Shown piece by piece: positions 8,726 to 17,405 of a stretch of 64,000 bases of DNA. The notes below the pieces were generated by a model, which saw only the letters and a program-made list of their open reading frames with translations, was not told the DNA's origin and did not search any database. The first letter of the stretch is position 1; each line of letters opens with the position of its first letter. The stretch is from Pseudomonas aylmerensis (GTDB lineage: Bacteria > Pseudomonadota > Gammaproteobacteria > Pseudomonadales > Pseudomonadaceae). The position numbers and the translations under genes were made by a program. The stretch covers positions 442,172 through 506,171 of the forward strand of contig NZ_MAUE01000012.1 of NCBI RefSeq assembly GCF_001702265.1, given 5' to 3'.

Positions 8726-10294
8726 TCAGTCTTCGAAATGGATGGGGCATTTATCCGCCCCTTCCAGCTTTTTCAACTCTTCCACCACCTGCGGTCGCGC
8801 CCGGCGCAATGTCAGGCTACGCCCCAACCCCCGCAACCGCCGCGCCTCCTGGTGCAGCATCTCGACGCCGGAATAGTCGATAAAGTTGATCTGCTGCGCC
8901 TCGATCACCACCCGCTCGCCCGAAAGGCTTTGCAGGCGCACTTGCAGGTAATGGCTGGCGCCGAAAAAGATCGAGCCGCCCACGCGCAACACATCTTCAT
9001 CACCGTCGCGCCACTGCTGGACCCTCGGTTGTGACGTGCGCTTGAGGTAGAAAAACAGCGAAGCCAGCACCCCCGCGTAAATCGCCGTTTGCAGCTCCAG
9101 CAGCAACGTGGCGACGCAGGTCAGGCTCATCACCACAAACTCGGCGCGGCTGACCCGGAACAATGCGCGAATGCCGCGTTGGTCAACCAGGCCCCAGCAA
9201 ATCAGCAAGATGCTGGCGGCCATGCTCGGGATCGGAATATGCGCGATCAGCGCCGCACCAAACAGTGCGAAGAGCGCCACCCAGAGGGCAGAAAACACCC
9301 CGGCCAAGGGTGAGCAGGCACCGGCCTCGTAGCTGAGGCCGGAGCGGGTGAAGGAACCGGCTGACAGATAGCCGGAGAAAAATCCGCCAACAATATTGGA
9401 TAAACCCTGCGCGCGAACTTCCTGGTTCGCATCGAGCAATTGCTGAGAACGCGCTGATAGCGAGCGGGCAATCGACAGGCTGGTCACCAGCCCCAGCATG
9501 CCCACCGCAACGGCGCTGGGCAGCAGGCGCAGGATCATGTCCAGGTCCATCGGCAACGGGCTGAACGGTGGCAGCTTGCCGATAAACGAACTGACCAGCG
9601 CCACATGCCCGAACATCGCCGGCCATACCCAGGCGGCCAGGCTGCCAAGGGCCAGCGCGATCAGCAGTGTCGGCCAGCGCGGCACCAGCACTTTGAGCAA
9701 CGCCCCCACCAGCAACGTGCCTAAACCGAGGCCCAAGGAAGCGTGGTCCCACTCGCCGCCATGGTCGATCAACGCCAGAAGGCTGTTGATCGCTGTGGCC
9801 TGGCTGGGCAAATCCAGCCCGAGCAGATTAGGCAATTGCCCCAGGGCGATCACCACGGCGGCGCCGAGGGTGAAACCCAGCACCACCGAATGCGAGACGA
9901 AATTCACCAGCGCGCCGAAACGCAGCATGCCCAGCAGCCACTGGAACACCCCGGCGAGGAAGGTCAGCAGCAGGATCAAGGTGATGTAGTCCTGTGATCC
10001 GGGCACGGCCAACGGGCTGACGCTGGCGTAGAGCACGATGGAAATGGCCGCCGTGGGGCCGCAGATCAGGTGCCAGGACGAGCCCCAGAGGCAGGCGATC
10101 AGCACCGGGATGATGGCGGCGTACAGGCCGTATTCGGGTGGGAGCCCGGCAATCAGCGCGTAGGCAATCGACTGCGGCAAGGCGAGCACGGCACCGCTGA
10201 GGCCGACCATCGCGTCGCGGCCGACACTGGCGCGGGTCTGGCGCGGGAGCCAGGCGAGGAAGGGGAAGAGTGATTGGCGGGTGGGCCGGGGCAT
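8726..10294 (-). CDS. SulP-family anion transporter with C-terminal STAS domain
   Basis: This 522-residue membrane protein has about 10-12 hydrophobic segments and the sulfate transporter core (GLSGAVLALPQSIAYALIAGLPPEYGLYAA near residues 30-60). A cytoplasmic STAS domain covers about residues 425-515 (VVIEAQQINFIDYSGVEMLHQEARRL). It lies downstream of the choline-sulfatase operon on the same strand. That suggests it handles sulfate released from choline-O-sulfate, or the ester itself. Substrate and direction are inferred. The equivalent position in P. aeruginosa also carries a SulP gene, from memory. Confidence 0.9.
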   Translation of the reverse strand: MPRPTRQSLFPFLAWLPRQTRASVGRDAMVGLSGAVLALPQSIAYALIAGLPPEYGLYAAIIPVLIACLWGSSWHLICGPTAAISIVLYASVSPLAVPGSQDYITLILLLTFLAGVFQWLLGMLRFGALVNFVSHSVVLGFTLGAAVVIALGQLPNLLGLDLPSQATAINSLLALIDHGGEWDHASLGLGLGTLLVGALLKVLVPRWPTLLIALALGSLAAWVWPAMFGHVALVSSFIGKLPPFSPLPMDLDMILRLLPSAVAVGMLGLVTSLSIARSLSARSQQLLDANQEVRAQGLSNIVGGFFSGYLSAGSFTRSGLSYEAGACSPLAGVFSALWVALFALFGAALIAHIPIPSMAASILLICWGLVDQRGIRALFRVSRAEFVVMSLTCVATLLLELQTAIYAGVLASLFFYLKRTSQPRVQQWRDGDEDVLRVGGSIFFGASHYLQVRLQSLSGERVVIEAQQINFIDYSGVEMLHQEARRLRGLGRSLTLRRARPQVVEELKKLEGADKCPIHFED

Positions 10295-10310
10295 CGGGCT
10301 GCTCGAAATA

Positions 10311-10412
10311 CTGTAGGAGCTGGCGGGCCAGCGAAGGTGAGTAACGATAACGCGGGTTGTCTGAAAAAACGCGGCGTTTTCGAGTGCTTCGCCGGCAAGC
10401 CGGCTCCTACAG
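10311..10412. repeat. REP pair of a second sequence class between sulP and choX
   Basis: CTGTAGGAGCTGGCGGGCCAGCGAA at the left and TTCGCCGGCAAGCCGGCTCCTACAG at the right form an imperfect inverted repeat. It differs from the GTGGGAGC class seen elsewhere (TAGGAGC ends). An internal AACGCGG/CGCGGCGTT hairpin forms the loop. It separates choX from sulP within one transcription direction, so it could reduce sulP expression or stabilise the upstream message. Confidence 0.7.
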
Positions 10413-10427
10413 GGGGTGGTGTTGCCT

Positions 10428-11342
10428 TCAGAGTTTGGCTTTTACGGCGGCCAGCGCATCCTGACCATCCACGGTCTTCACACCGTCCAGCCACTTGTCC
10501 AAGACCGCCGGGTTCGCCTTGATCCACGCCTTCGCCGCATCGGCATTGCTGACCTTATTGTTGGCCACCTGCGCCATGATCGCGTTCTCCATGTCCTGGG
10601 TGAAACTCAGGTTGGTCAGCAGTTTTCCGACATTCGGGCAGGCTTGTGCATAACCCTTGCGGGTCAAGGTGTACACGCTGCCGGTGTCACCGAAGTACTT
10701 TTCGCCACCCTTGAGGTAATGCATTTTCAGCTGCACGTTCATCGGGTGCGGCGTCCAGCCGAGGAAGGTCACGAACTTCTGTTTCTTCACTGCCCGCGAC
10801 ACCTCGGCAAGCATCGCCTGTTCGCTGGATTCCACCAGCTTCCACTGGCCAAGGTCGAAGTCATTTTTCTTGATGATCTCCTGCAGCGAGATATTCGCCG
10901 GCGCGCCGGAGCCGATGCCGTAGATCTTCTTGTCGAACTTGTCGGCAAATTTGTTCAGGTCGGCGAAGTCATGTACCCCGGCGTCCCACACATAGTCCGG
11001 TACGGCGAGGGTGAACTCGGTGCCGTCGAGGTTTTTCGCCAGTTGCACCACATCGCCATTGGCCACGAACTTGTCGTAGAAGCCCTGTTGCGCCGGCATC
11101 CAGTTGCCCAGGAACACATCCACCTGGCCATCCTTGAGCCCGCCAAAGGTGATCGGCACCGCCAGGGTATCGACCTTGGCCTTGTAGCCCATGCCGCTCA
11201 ACAGGAAACCGGTGATGGCATTGGTCGCGGCAATGTCGCTCCAGCCTGGATCGGCCATCTTCACCGTCTCACAACCGGTGTCGGCGTACACGTTGGCGCA
11301 GCTCAACGCCAGCATGCCCAGCACCACAGTCAATTTTTGCAT
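10428..11342 (-). CDS. choX: Choline-binding periplasmic protein of an ABC transporter (ChoX/BetX type)
   Basis: This 304-residue protein has a signal peptide (about 1-20, cleavage after VYA) and an OpuAC-type glycine-betaine/choline-binding fold (MADPGWSDIAATNAITGFLLSGMGY). Aromatic residues typical of quaternary amine cages are scattered (Trp in PGWSD, GNWMP, LGWTPHP). No permease or ATPase gene is beside it, so it probably feeds a ChoVW-type transporter encoded elsewhere. It starts 16 bp after betC, in one operon, consistent with uptake of choline freed from choline sulfate. Confidence 0.92.
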   Translation of the reverse strand: MQKLTVVLGMLALSCANVYADTGCETVKMADPGWSDIAATNAITGFLLSGMGYKAKVDTLAVPITFGGLKDGQVDVFLGNWMPAQQGFYDKFVANGDVVQLAKNLDGTEFTLAVPDYVWDAGVHDFADLNKFADKFDKKIYGIGSGAPANISLQEIIKKNDFDLGQWKLVESSEQAMLAEVSRAVKKQKFVTFLGWTPHPMNVQLKMHYLKGGEKYFGDTGSVYTLTRKGYAQACPNVGKLLTNLSFTQDMENAIMAQVANNKVSNADAAKAWIKANPAVLDKWLDGVKTVDGQDALAAVKAKL

Positions 11343-11358
11343 GGCCTTCCCTCTGTAT

Positions 11359-12873
11359 TTATTGGTTTTGGCAGGGTTGTGGATAACGTGCCTTGCGCTC
11401 CAGGTCGTCGAGGTCGATATGGTTGCGCATGTATTGCTGACTGGCGTCGACCAGTGGCTGGTGATCCCAGCTCTTCAGCTTGCCTTGGGTCAGCGCCTCA
11501 AACACCAGGCGACGACGGCGTTGGCTGGCGAGCACCTGCTGGTGGATCGCCGGGATGTCCCATTTGGCCCGCGCTTCACGCAAAAACGCCTCGAACCGTG
11601 GCCGGTGTTCCGGTGCCTGGCTGAGGTCCTCCCGCTCGTGCGGGTCGTTATGTACATCAAACAACAGGCAAGGATCGTCCTCACTGTAGATGAACTTGTA
11701 GGCGCCACGGCGGATCATCATCAGCGGGCTGATGGTGCCTTCGGCCATGTATTCGCCGAACACTTCGTCATGCCCGCCCTGCCCCAGCAAGTGTGGGAGC
11801 AGGGAGCGGCCATCCAGCGGCAGGCGTGGGTCCAGCTCGCCGCCGGCCAGCTCCACCAGGGTCGGCAACAGGTCGGCAGTGGAAACGGCGTGGGTCACGC
11901 GGCCCGCGGCAAACTGCCCCGGCGCACTGACCAGCAGCGGCACGCGCGCAGCCATTTCAAACCAGTGCATTTTGTACCAGAGGCCGCGCTCGCCAAGCAT
12001 GTCGCCATGGTCGCCGGAGAAGATGATGATCGTGTTATCGGCCAGGCCGGTGTCTTCCAGGGTTTGCAGGAGCTTGCCGACATTGCTGTCGATATAGCTG
12101 CACGCGCCGAAGTAGGCGCGGCGGGCATCGCGGATCTTGGCCAGCGGCAGCGGCTTGTCCCACAGGTCGTAGACCTTGAGCAGGCGTTGCGAATGCGGGT
12201 CGAGGTCGCCTTGCGCGGGTGTTGCAGGCAAAGGGATGTCGGCATCGTCGTACAGGTCCCAGAACGGCTTGGGAATGGTGTACGGGTCGTGGGGGTGGGT
12301 CATCGACACGGTCAGGCAGAACGGCTGGTCGCCGTCTTCGCGGATATGGTCGAACAGGTATTGCTGGGCCTTGAACACCACCTCTTCGTCGAAATCCAGC
12401 TGGTTGGTGCGCACACAAGGGCCGGCTTGCAGCACCGAGGACATGTTGTGGTACCAGCTGGGGCGCACGTCCGGCTCATCCCAATTGACTGCCCAACCGT
12501 AGTCGGCCGGGTAGATATCGCTGGTCAGGCGTTCTTCATAGCCATGCAACTGATCGGGGCCACAGAAATGCATCTTGCCCGACAGCGCCGTGCGATAACC
12601 GAGACGACGCAGGTAGTGGGCATAAGTCGGGACATCGGCGGGAAAATCTGCTGCGTTGTCGTAGGCGCCGATCTTGCTCGGCAACTGGCCGCTGACCAGG
12701 GTAAATCGCGACGGCGCGCACAGCGGGCTGTTGCAATAAGCGGCGTCGAACACCACACCCTGCGCGGCGAGGCGGCTCAGGTTGGGCAACTTGATCGGGG
12801 AAGGTCCGTAGAACGGAAGCAGCGGCGCGGCCATTTGATCGGCCATGATGAAAAGAATGTTCTTGCGCTTCAT
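11359..12873 (-). CDS. betC: Choline-sulfatase
   Basis: This 504-residue sulfatase hydrolyses choline-O-sulfate to choline and sulfate. The formylglycine signature is LCAPSR with Cys52 as the residue to be modified. Metal-binding MADQ is near the N-terminus, and SGDHGDMLGERGLWYKM covers the second metal/sulfate motif. The C-terminal choline-sulfatase extension ends with the RKARYPQP segment. I chose the ATG at 12873 (MKRKNILFIMADQ) over an upstream ATG six codons earlier by family start. It is cotranscribed with choX and divergent from the LysR gene. Confidence 0.95.
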   Translation of the reverse strand: MKRKNILFIMADQMAAPLLPFYGPSPIKLPNLSRLAAQGVVFDAAYCNSPLCAPSRFTLVSGQLPSKIGAYDNAADFPADVPTYAHYLRRLGYRTALSGKMHFCGPDQLHGYEERLTSDIYPADYGWAVNWDEPDVRPSWYHNMSSVLQAGPCVRTNQLDFDEEVVFKAQQYLFDHIREDGDQPFCLTVSMTHPHDPYTIPKPFWDLYDDADIPLPATPAQGDLDPHSQRLLKVYDLWDKPLPLAKIRDARRAYFGACSYIDSNVGKLLQTLEDTGLADNTIIIFSGDHGDMLGERGLWYKMHWFEMAARVPLLVSAPGQFAAGRVTHAVSTADLLPTLVELAGGELDPRLPLDGRSLLPHLLGQGGHDEVFGEYMAEGTISPLMMIRRGAYKFIYSEDDPCLLFDVHNDPHEREDLSQAPEHRPRFEAFLREARAKWDIPAIHQQVLASQRRRRLVFEALTQGKLKSWDHQPLVDASQQYMRNHIDLDDLERKARYPQPCQNQ

Positions 12874-12920
12874 GGGTCTTCGGCATTCCATAGGCGGTGT
12901 TTATGCGAATGAGCATGCAG

Positions 12921-12947
12921 CCCATGGAAAATGGGGTAAAGCCCATG
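12921..12947. promoter_or_regulatory. Candidate LysR-type operator between betC and its regulator
   Basis: CCCAT-GGAAA-ATGGG (12921-12935) is a perfect 15-bp dyad. A further CCCATG half-site starts at 12942, exactly 21 bp (two helical turns) from the first. This recognition-plus-activation site layout is usual for LysR regulators in short divergent intergenic regions. Binding is inferred. Confidence 0.45.
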
Positions 12948-12976
12948 AAAAGCAATGTCTAGGATAAGCACAGCTT

Positions 12977-13927
12977 ATGTATGAAGCCCTCGGTGACCTG
13001 TCCCTCGACCTGTTGCGCGCCTTCGAAGTCGCCGCGCGCCACCGCAGCTTCACCGCTGCCGCTATGGAGCTGGGCACCACCCAGCCCGCGATCAGCCAGC
13101 AGATCAAGCGCCTGGAAGAACAGCTGGCGATCCGCCTGTTCGATCGCATCTACCGTGGCATCGAGCTGACCGACGCCGGTGCCCTGCTGTTCGAGCATGT
13201 GCAAGGCGGCCTGCAAAGCATTAATCACGGCCTCAGCGCGATTACCCAGCAAGACCAGCATGAAGTGCTGCAAGTGGCCACCGACTTCGCCTTCGCCGCC
13301 TATTGGCTGATGCCGCGCCTGCATCGCTTCCACCAGGCCAACCCTCAGGTCGACGTGAGCCTGGTGACCAGCGAGCGCAACCACGCGACCCTGCGCAGCG
13401 ATATCGACGTCGCTGTGCTCTTCGGTGATGGCCGGTTCAAACAGGGCGACAGCCTGTGGCTGTTCAACGAGGAAGTATTCCCGGTCTGCAGCCCGCAGTG
13501 GCTCAAGGACCAGGCCGTGCCGCTGACCGTTCAGAATTTGCAGGATTTCCCCTTGCTGCACCTGCGCCAGGAAAACAACAGCCAATGGTTCGACTGGAGT
13601 GGTGTGTTCCGCGAGCTGGGCATCAGCACCGCGCCCACCCCGGGCCAACTGCGCTTCGACAACTACACCCTGCTGATCCAGGCGGCGATCGCCGGCCAGG
13701 GCGTGGCCATCGGCTGGCGCCACCTGGTGGATAACCTGCTGGAACAGAACTGGCTGTGCCGGCCAATCGGCGACACCGTGATCTCGCGCTTCGGCTATTA
13801 CGTGGTGCAACCCCAGCGCAAGCGGCGTGGGCAACTGGTCGAGCGTTTTGTCGACTGGCTGGTGGCGGAGCAGGCCAGCAGCGCGCAGTCGCTGACCGGG
13901 CTGGCCCTGCCATCGATTGCGGTCTAG
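12977..13927 (+). CDS. LysR-family regulator of choline-sulfate use
   Basis: This 316-residue LysR-type regulator has an N-terminal helix-turn-helix (LRAFEVAARHRSFTAAAMEL and TQPAISQQIKRLEEQL, residues about 13-55). The periplasmic-binding-like effector domain covers about 95-300. It is transcribed away from betC across 103 bp, the classic layout for a LysR gene and its target. The effector is likely choline sulfate or a related compound, by position only. Its stop is followed 31 bp later by the dioxygenase-like gene. Confidence 0.9.
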   Translation: MYEALGDLSLDLLRAFEVAARHRSFTAAAMELGTTQPAISQQIKRLEEQLAIRLFDRIYRGIELTDAGALLFEHVQGGLQSINHGLSAITQQDQHEVLQVATDFAFAAYWLMPRLHRFHQANPQVDVSLVTSERNHATLRSDIDVAVLFGDGRFKQGDSLWLFNEEVFPVCSPQWLKDQAVPLTVQNLQDFPLLHLRQENNSQWFDWSGVFRELGISTAPTPGQLRFDNYTLLIQAAIAGQGVAIGWRHLVDNLLEQNWLCRPIGDTVISRFGYYVVQPQRKRRGQLVERFVDWLVAEQASSAQSLTGLALPSIAV

Positions 13928-13958
13928 GATTTGGCGCACAGTGGATTCGGAGTCCGAC

Positions 13959-14285
13959 ATGCAACGTATCAAGGGCTACCACGCCCACATCTACTTTGAC
14001 GCCAGCACCATCGACCAGGCGCGGGCCTTGTGCGAGGACGGTGCCAGGCTGTTTCCGCTGCGCATGGGCCGCGTGCATGAACGGCCCGTCGGCCCGCACC
14101 CGGACTGGAGTTGCCAACTGGCGTTCGACGCCGAATACATCGGCGTGGTGTTGCCGTGGCTGGCGCTCAACCGCAATGGCCTGGTGGTGTTCCTGCACCC
14201 CGATACCGGCGATGACCTGAAAGATCACACCGACTACGCGATCTGGATGGGGGCGATGCGCGAATTGGACCTGTCTATTTTCTGA
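13959..14285 (+). CDS. DOPA 4,5-dioxygenase family protein
   Basis: This 108-residue protein belongs to the small DOPA-dioxygenase-like family (PF08883 type). It has conserved histidines in YHAHIYFD (residues 6-13), RVHERPVGPHP and FLHPDTGDDLKDHTDYAIWMG. The fungal/plant members open the DOPA ring; the bacterial role is not established. I chose the ATG at 13959 because GGAG lies 6 nt upstream; an in-frame upstream start would overlap the LysR gene. It may be expressed from the LysR promoter. Confidence 0.85.
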   Translation: MQRIKGYHAHIYFDASTIDQARALCEDGARLFPLRMGRVHERPVGPHPDWSCQLAFDAEYIGVVLPWLALNRNGLVVFLHPDTGDDLKDHTDYAIWMGAMRELDLSIF

Positions 14286-14461
14286 CCTGCGCCCTGATGC
14301 AGGATCCGCCTTGCCTGCGATGGCGCCTCAAGAGCGCTATCGCCGCCAGGCCGGTTCCTTTGCACGCGATCTCCCTATATATGGGATGTGTATTTATATA
14401 TTGAGACTTGCGTACGCCTGGGTTTATATTCGCTGCATCCGCTCAGAACTCAGGTGAAGCG
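14286..14461. promoter_or_regulatory. Leader/promoter region of the D-galactonate operon
   Basis: A degenerate REP-like palindrome (about 14311-14358) is followed by an AT-rich stretch, CTATATATGGGATGTGTATTTATATATTG (about 14374-14402), unusual in this GC-rich context. It has TATATA at both ends of a roughly 25-bp near-symmetric block. This is a plausible operator/promoter for dgoKADT, but I could not identify a known motif. No dgoR regulator gene lies nearby. Confidence 0.4.
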
Positions 14462-15427
14462 ATGCAGGCGCAATTGATCGCGCTCGATTGGGGGACCAGC
14501 TCCCTTCGTGCTTACAAACTCGGCCCGGCGGGTGTGGTGCTGGAACAGCGCGCGCTGGCGTCCGGCATCATGCACTTGCCCAGCGAGCCCCGGGATATTG
14601 CCGGCGTGCGCTGCAGCGATGGCTTCGAGTTGGCGTTCGATGCGGCGTGCGGCGACTGGCTCGACGCCGAGCCAGGCTTGCCGGTGATCGCCTGCGGCAT
14701 GGTCGGCAGCGCCCAGGGCTGGAGCGAAGCGGTTTATCGCAATACCCCCGTGGACGTCGCGAGCCTCGGCAAGGCCTTGCACACCGTGCGCAGCCTGCGC
14801 GGCGTGGCGGTGCACATCGTGCCGGGTGTGATCGAGCAGGTCGGCTTGCCCAACGTGATGCGCGGCGAAGAAACCCAGGTGCTGGGCGTGCTGCAAAGCC
14901 TGCCGAGCACCGCTGAAGTCTTGATCGGCCTGCCCGGCAGTCATTCCAAATGGGTCGAGGTGGTCGACGGCTGCATCACTCACTTCGACACCTTCATGAC
15001 CGGCGAGCTGTTCGCGGTACTGAGCAAGCACAGCATTCTCGGGCGTACGCAAAAGGTCGCCGAGCAATTTCAGGCCGACGCGTTTGATCGCGGCGTGCAG
15101 GTGGCGCTCTCCAGGGACGGCCAGCGTGGCGTGCTGTCGACGCTGTTCAGCGCACGCGCCCTGGGCCTCACCGCCGAACTCGCCCCGGAGCAACAACCCG
15201 ATTACTTGTCTGGCCTGCTGATCGGCCATGAACTCGCCGGCTTGCCTGGCCACGCCAAGCAAACGCCGATCATCCTGGTCGGTGCTGGCGCCCTCTGCGC
15301 CCGCTACCAACGCGCCCTCGCCTTGTGCGGTTTCGCCCACGTCAGCCTGGCGCAGGAAGCGACCGAGCGTGGCCTGTGGCAATTGGCCGTGGCGGCCGGG
15401 CTCACTCAACCTGCAACGGAGGCCTGA
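14462..15427 (+). CDS. dgoK: 2-dehydro-3-deoxygalactonokinase
   Basis: This 321-residue sugar kinase phosphorylates 2-keto-3-deoxygalactonate in the De Ley-Doudoroff pathway. The N-terminal phosphate-binding motif is IALDWGTSSLRAY. The later GLPGSHSKWV and MTGELFAVL segments are typical of DgoK. I chose ATG 14462 (MQAQLIALDWGTSS). It is the first gene of a compact operon: dgoA starts 1 nt after its stop. Confidence 0.94.
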   Translation: MQAQLIALDWGTSSLRAYKLGPAGVVLEQRALASGIMHLPSEPRDIAGVRCSDGFELAFDAACGDWLDAEPGLPVIACGMVGSAQGWSEAVYRNTPVDVASLGKALHTVRSLRGVAVHIVPGVIEQVGLPNVMRGEETQVLGVLQSLPSTAEVLIGLPGSHSKWVEVVDGCITHFDTFMTGELFAVLSKHSILGRTQKVAEQFQADAFDRGVQVALSRDGQRGVLSTLFSARALGLTAELAPEQQPDYLSGLLIGHELAGLPGHAKQTPIILVGAGALCARYQRALALCGFAHVSLAQEATERGLWQLAVAAGLTQPATEA

Positions 15428-15428
15428 C

Positions 15429-16049
15429 ATGCTCAAGCAAGCACTCGCACAAAACGGTTTGATCGCGATTTTGCGCGGGGTACGACCGGACGAAGCCCAA
15501 GCCATCGGCCAAGTGCTGTACCAGGCGGGCTTTCGGGTGATCGAAGTCCCGCTGAACTCGCCCGACCCGTACACCAGCATCCGCACCTTGCGCGACAGCC
15601 TGCCCGCCGATTGCCTGATCGGTGCCGGCACGGTGTTGACGCCCGAGCAGGTCGAGCAGGTGCAAGCCGCCGGTGGCCAGGTGATCGTCATGCCCCACAG
15701 CGATGCCAAGGTGTTGCGTGCGGCGAAAACCGCCGGCTTGTACCTGTCGCCCGGCGTGGCCACGCCTACCGAGGCCTTCGCCGCCTTGGCCGAAGGTGCC
15801 GACGTGTTGAAGCTGTTCCCGGCCGAGCAAATGGGCCCTTCGGTGATCAAGGCGTGGCTGGCGGTACTGCCGGCAGGCACGTTGCTGCTGCCGGTGGGCG
15901 GTATCACCCCGGACAACATGCAGGTGTTCATCGACGCCGGCGCCAAGGGCTTCGGGTTGGGGTCGGGATTGTTCAAACCGGGTATGACAGTGGATCAGGT
16001 AGCGAGCCGCGCCCAGGCTTATGTCGCCGCCTGGAAAGCCCTGAGCTGA
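15429..16049 (+). CDS. dgoA: 2-dehydro-3-deoxy-6-phosphogalactonate aldolase
   Basis: This 206-residue class I aldolase cleaves KDPGal to pyruvate and glyceraldehyde 3-phosphate. The Eda-type features are LIAILRGVRPDEA near the N-terminus, catalytic Glu in FRVIEVPLNSP, and the Schiff-base lysine in ADVLKLFPAEQMG. The start at 15429 has GGAGG upstream inside the dgoK end. The length matches DgoA exactly as I recall it. Confidence 0.95.
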   Translation: MLKQALAQNGLIAILRGVRPDEAQAIGQVLYQAGFRVIEVPLNSPDPYTSIRTLRDSLPADCLIGAGTVLTPEQVEQVQAAGGQVIVMPHSDAKVLRAAKTAGLYLSPGVATPTEAFAALAEGADVLKLFPAEQMGPSVIKAWLAVLPAGTLLLPVGGITPDNMQVFIDAGAKGFGLGSGLFKPGMTVDQVASRAQAYVAAWKALS

Positions 16050-16097
16050 TATCAAGTTCCGCGCCTGCAGGCGCCGCATCTATAAGAGAGATAACAG

Positions 16098-17246
16098 ATG
16101 AAAATCACCAAACTGACGACCTTCATCGTCCCGCCGCGCTGGTGCTTCCTCAAGGTCGAGACCGACCAGGGCGTCACTGGCTGGGGTGAACCCGTGGTCG
16201 AAGGCCGCGCCCACACCGTGGCTGCTGCGGTCGAGGAACTGTCCGACTACCTGATCGGCAAAGACCCACGCAATATCGAAGACATCTGGACCGTGCTCTA
16301 TCGTGGTGGCTTCTACCGAGGCGGCGCCGTGCACATGAGCGCCCTCGCCGGCATCGACCAGGCACTGTGGGACATCAAGGGCAAGGCCCTCGGTGTGTCG
16401 GTCAGCGACCTGCTCGGTGGCCAGGTGCGTGACAAGATCCGCGTGTATTCGTGGATCGGCGGCGACCGCCCCGCCGACACCGCGCGCGCTGCCGAAGAGG
16501 CCGTGGCCCGTGGTTTTACTGCGGTGAAAATGAATGGCACCGAAGAATTGCAGTTCGTCGACAGCTTCGAGAAAGTCGACCTGGCCCTGGCCAACGTCGC
16601 GGCCGTGCGCGATGCAGTCGGCCCTAACGTCGGCATCGGCGTCGACTTCCATGGCCGGGTGCACAAGCCCATGGCCAAGGTGCTGATGAAAGAGCTGGAC
16701 CCGTACAAACTGATGTTTATCGAAGAGCCGGTGCTCAGTGAAAACTATGAAGCCCTCAAGGAGCTGGCACCGTTGACCAGCACGCCCATTGCCTTGGGCG
16801 AGCGCCTGTTTTCGCGTTGGGACTTCAAGCGCGTGCTCAGCGAAGGCTACGTCGACATCATTCAGCCGGATGCTTCCCATGCCGGCGGCATCACCGAAAC
16901 CCGCAAGATCGCCAACATGGCCGAAGCCTACGACGTGGCCCTGGCCCTGCACTGCCCGTTGGGCCCGATTGCCTTGGCGGCCTGCCTGCAACTGGATGCG
17001 GTTTGCTACAACGCGTTTATCCAGGAGCAAAGCCTGGGCATCCACTACAACGAGAGCAACGACCTGCTCGACTACGTGCGCGACCCGGGCGTGTTCGACT
17101 ATGACCAGGGCTTCGTGAAGATCCCCAATGGGCCTGGCCTGGGCATCGAGATCAACGAGGAATATGTGATAGAACGCGCGGCCATCGGCCATCGCTGGCG
17201 CAACCCGATCTGGCGGCATGCCGACGGCAGTTTTGCCGAGTGGTGA
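16098..17246 (+). CDS. dgoD: D-galactonate dehydratase
   Basis: This 382-residue enolase-superfamily enzyme dehydrates D-galactonate to 2-keto-3-deoxygalactonate. It starts [20 protein letters not shown]. The barrel metal ligands lie in GVDFHGRVH (Asp), FIEEPV (Glu) and [11 protein letters not shown] (Glu). The base motif is AVKMNG, and the C-terminal [11 protein letters not shown] supplies the catalytic His. Product, kinase and aldolase steps are in adjacent genes. A REPIN separates it from the transporter. Confidence 0.95.
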   Translation: MKITKLTTFIVPPRWCFLKVETDQGVTGWGEPVVEGRAHTVAAAVEELSDYLIGKDPRNIEDIWTVLYRGGFYRGGAVHMSALAGIDQALWDIKGKALGVSVSDLLGGQVRDKIRVYSWIGGDRPADTARAAEEAVARGFTAVKMNGTEELQFVDSFEKVDLALANVAAVRDAVGPNVGIGVDFHGRVHKPMAKVLMKELDPYKLMFIEEPVLSENYEALKELAPLTSTPIALGERLFSRWDFKRVLSEGYVDIIQPDASHAGGITETRKIANMAEAYDVALALHCPLGPIALAACLQLDAVCYNAFIQEQSLGIHYNESNDLLDYVRDPGVFDYDQGFVKIPNGPGLGIEINEEYVIERAAIGHRWRNPIWRHADGSFAEW

Positions 17247-17272
17247 TATTGACCTGAAGGGACCTGTTCGAA

Positions 17273-17357
17273 TGTGGGAGCTGGCCTGCGATAGCGGTCT
17301 GCCTGTGCCAGATGAGTCAGCGGTCGCACCGCCATCGCAGGCAAGCCAGCTCCCACA
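17273..17357. repeat. REPIN between dgoD and dgoT
   Basis: TGTGGGAGCTGGCCTGCGAT pairs with ATCGCAGGCAAGCCAGCTCCCACA. It lies inside the dgo operon (159-bp gap), so it may tune dgoT expression relative to dgoKAD rather than end the message. Confidence 0.85.
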
Positions 17358-17405
17358 TTGACCGCGTCGACCCGTCCTCAATAAACATAACAAGAGGCAA
17401 CCCCC

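Noticed and set aside
8726..10294. SulP gene as a mobile or foreign insertion because of flanking REP pairs
   Set aside because: Composition matches neighbours and the position beside the choline-sulfatase genes is conserved in Pseudomonas; REPINs simply occupy both gaps.
11378..11386. Third DnaA-box match (TGTGGATAA) inside betC
   Set aside because: Isolated exact 9-mer inside coding sequence near the betC 3' end, no second box nearby; chance match is the simpler reading.
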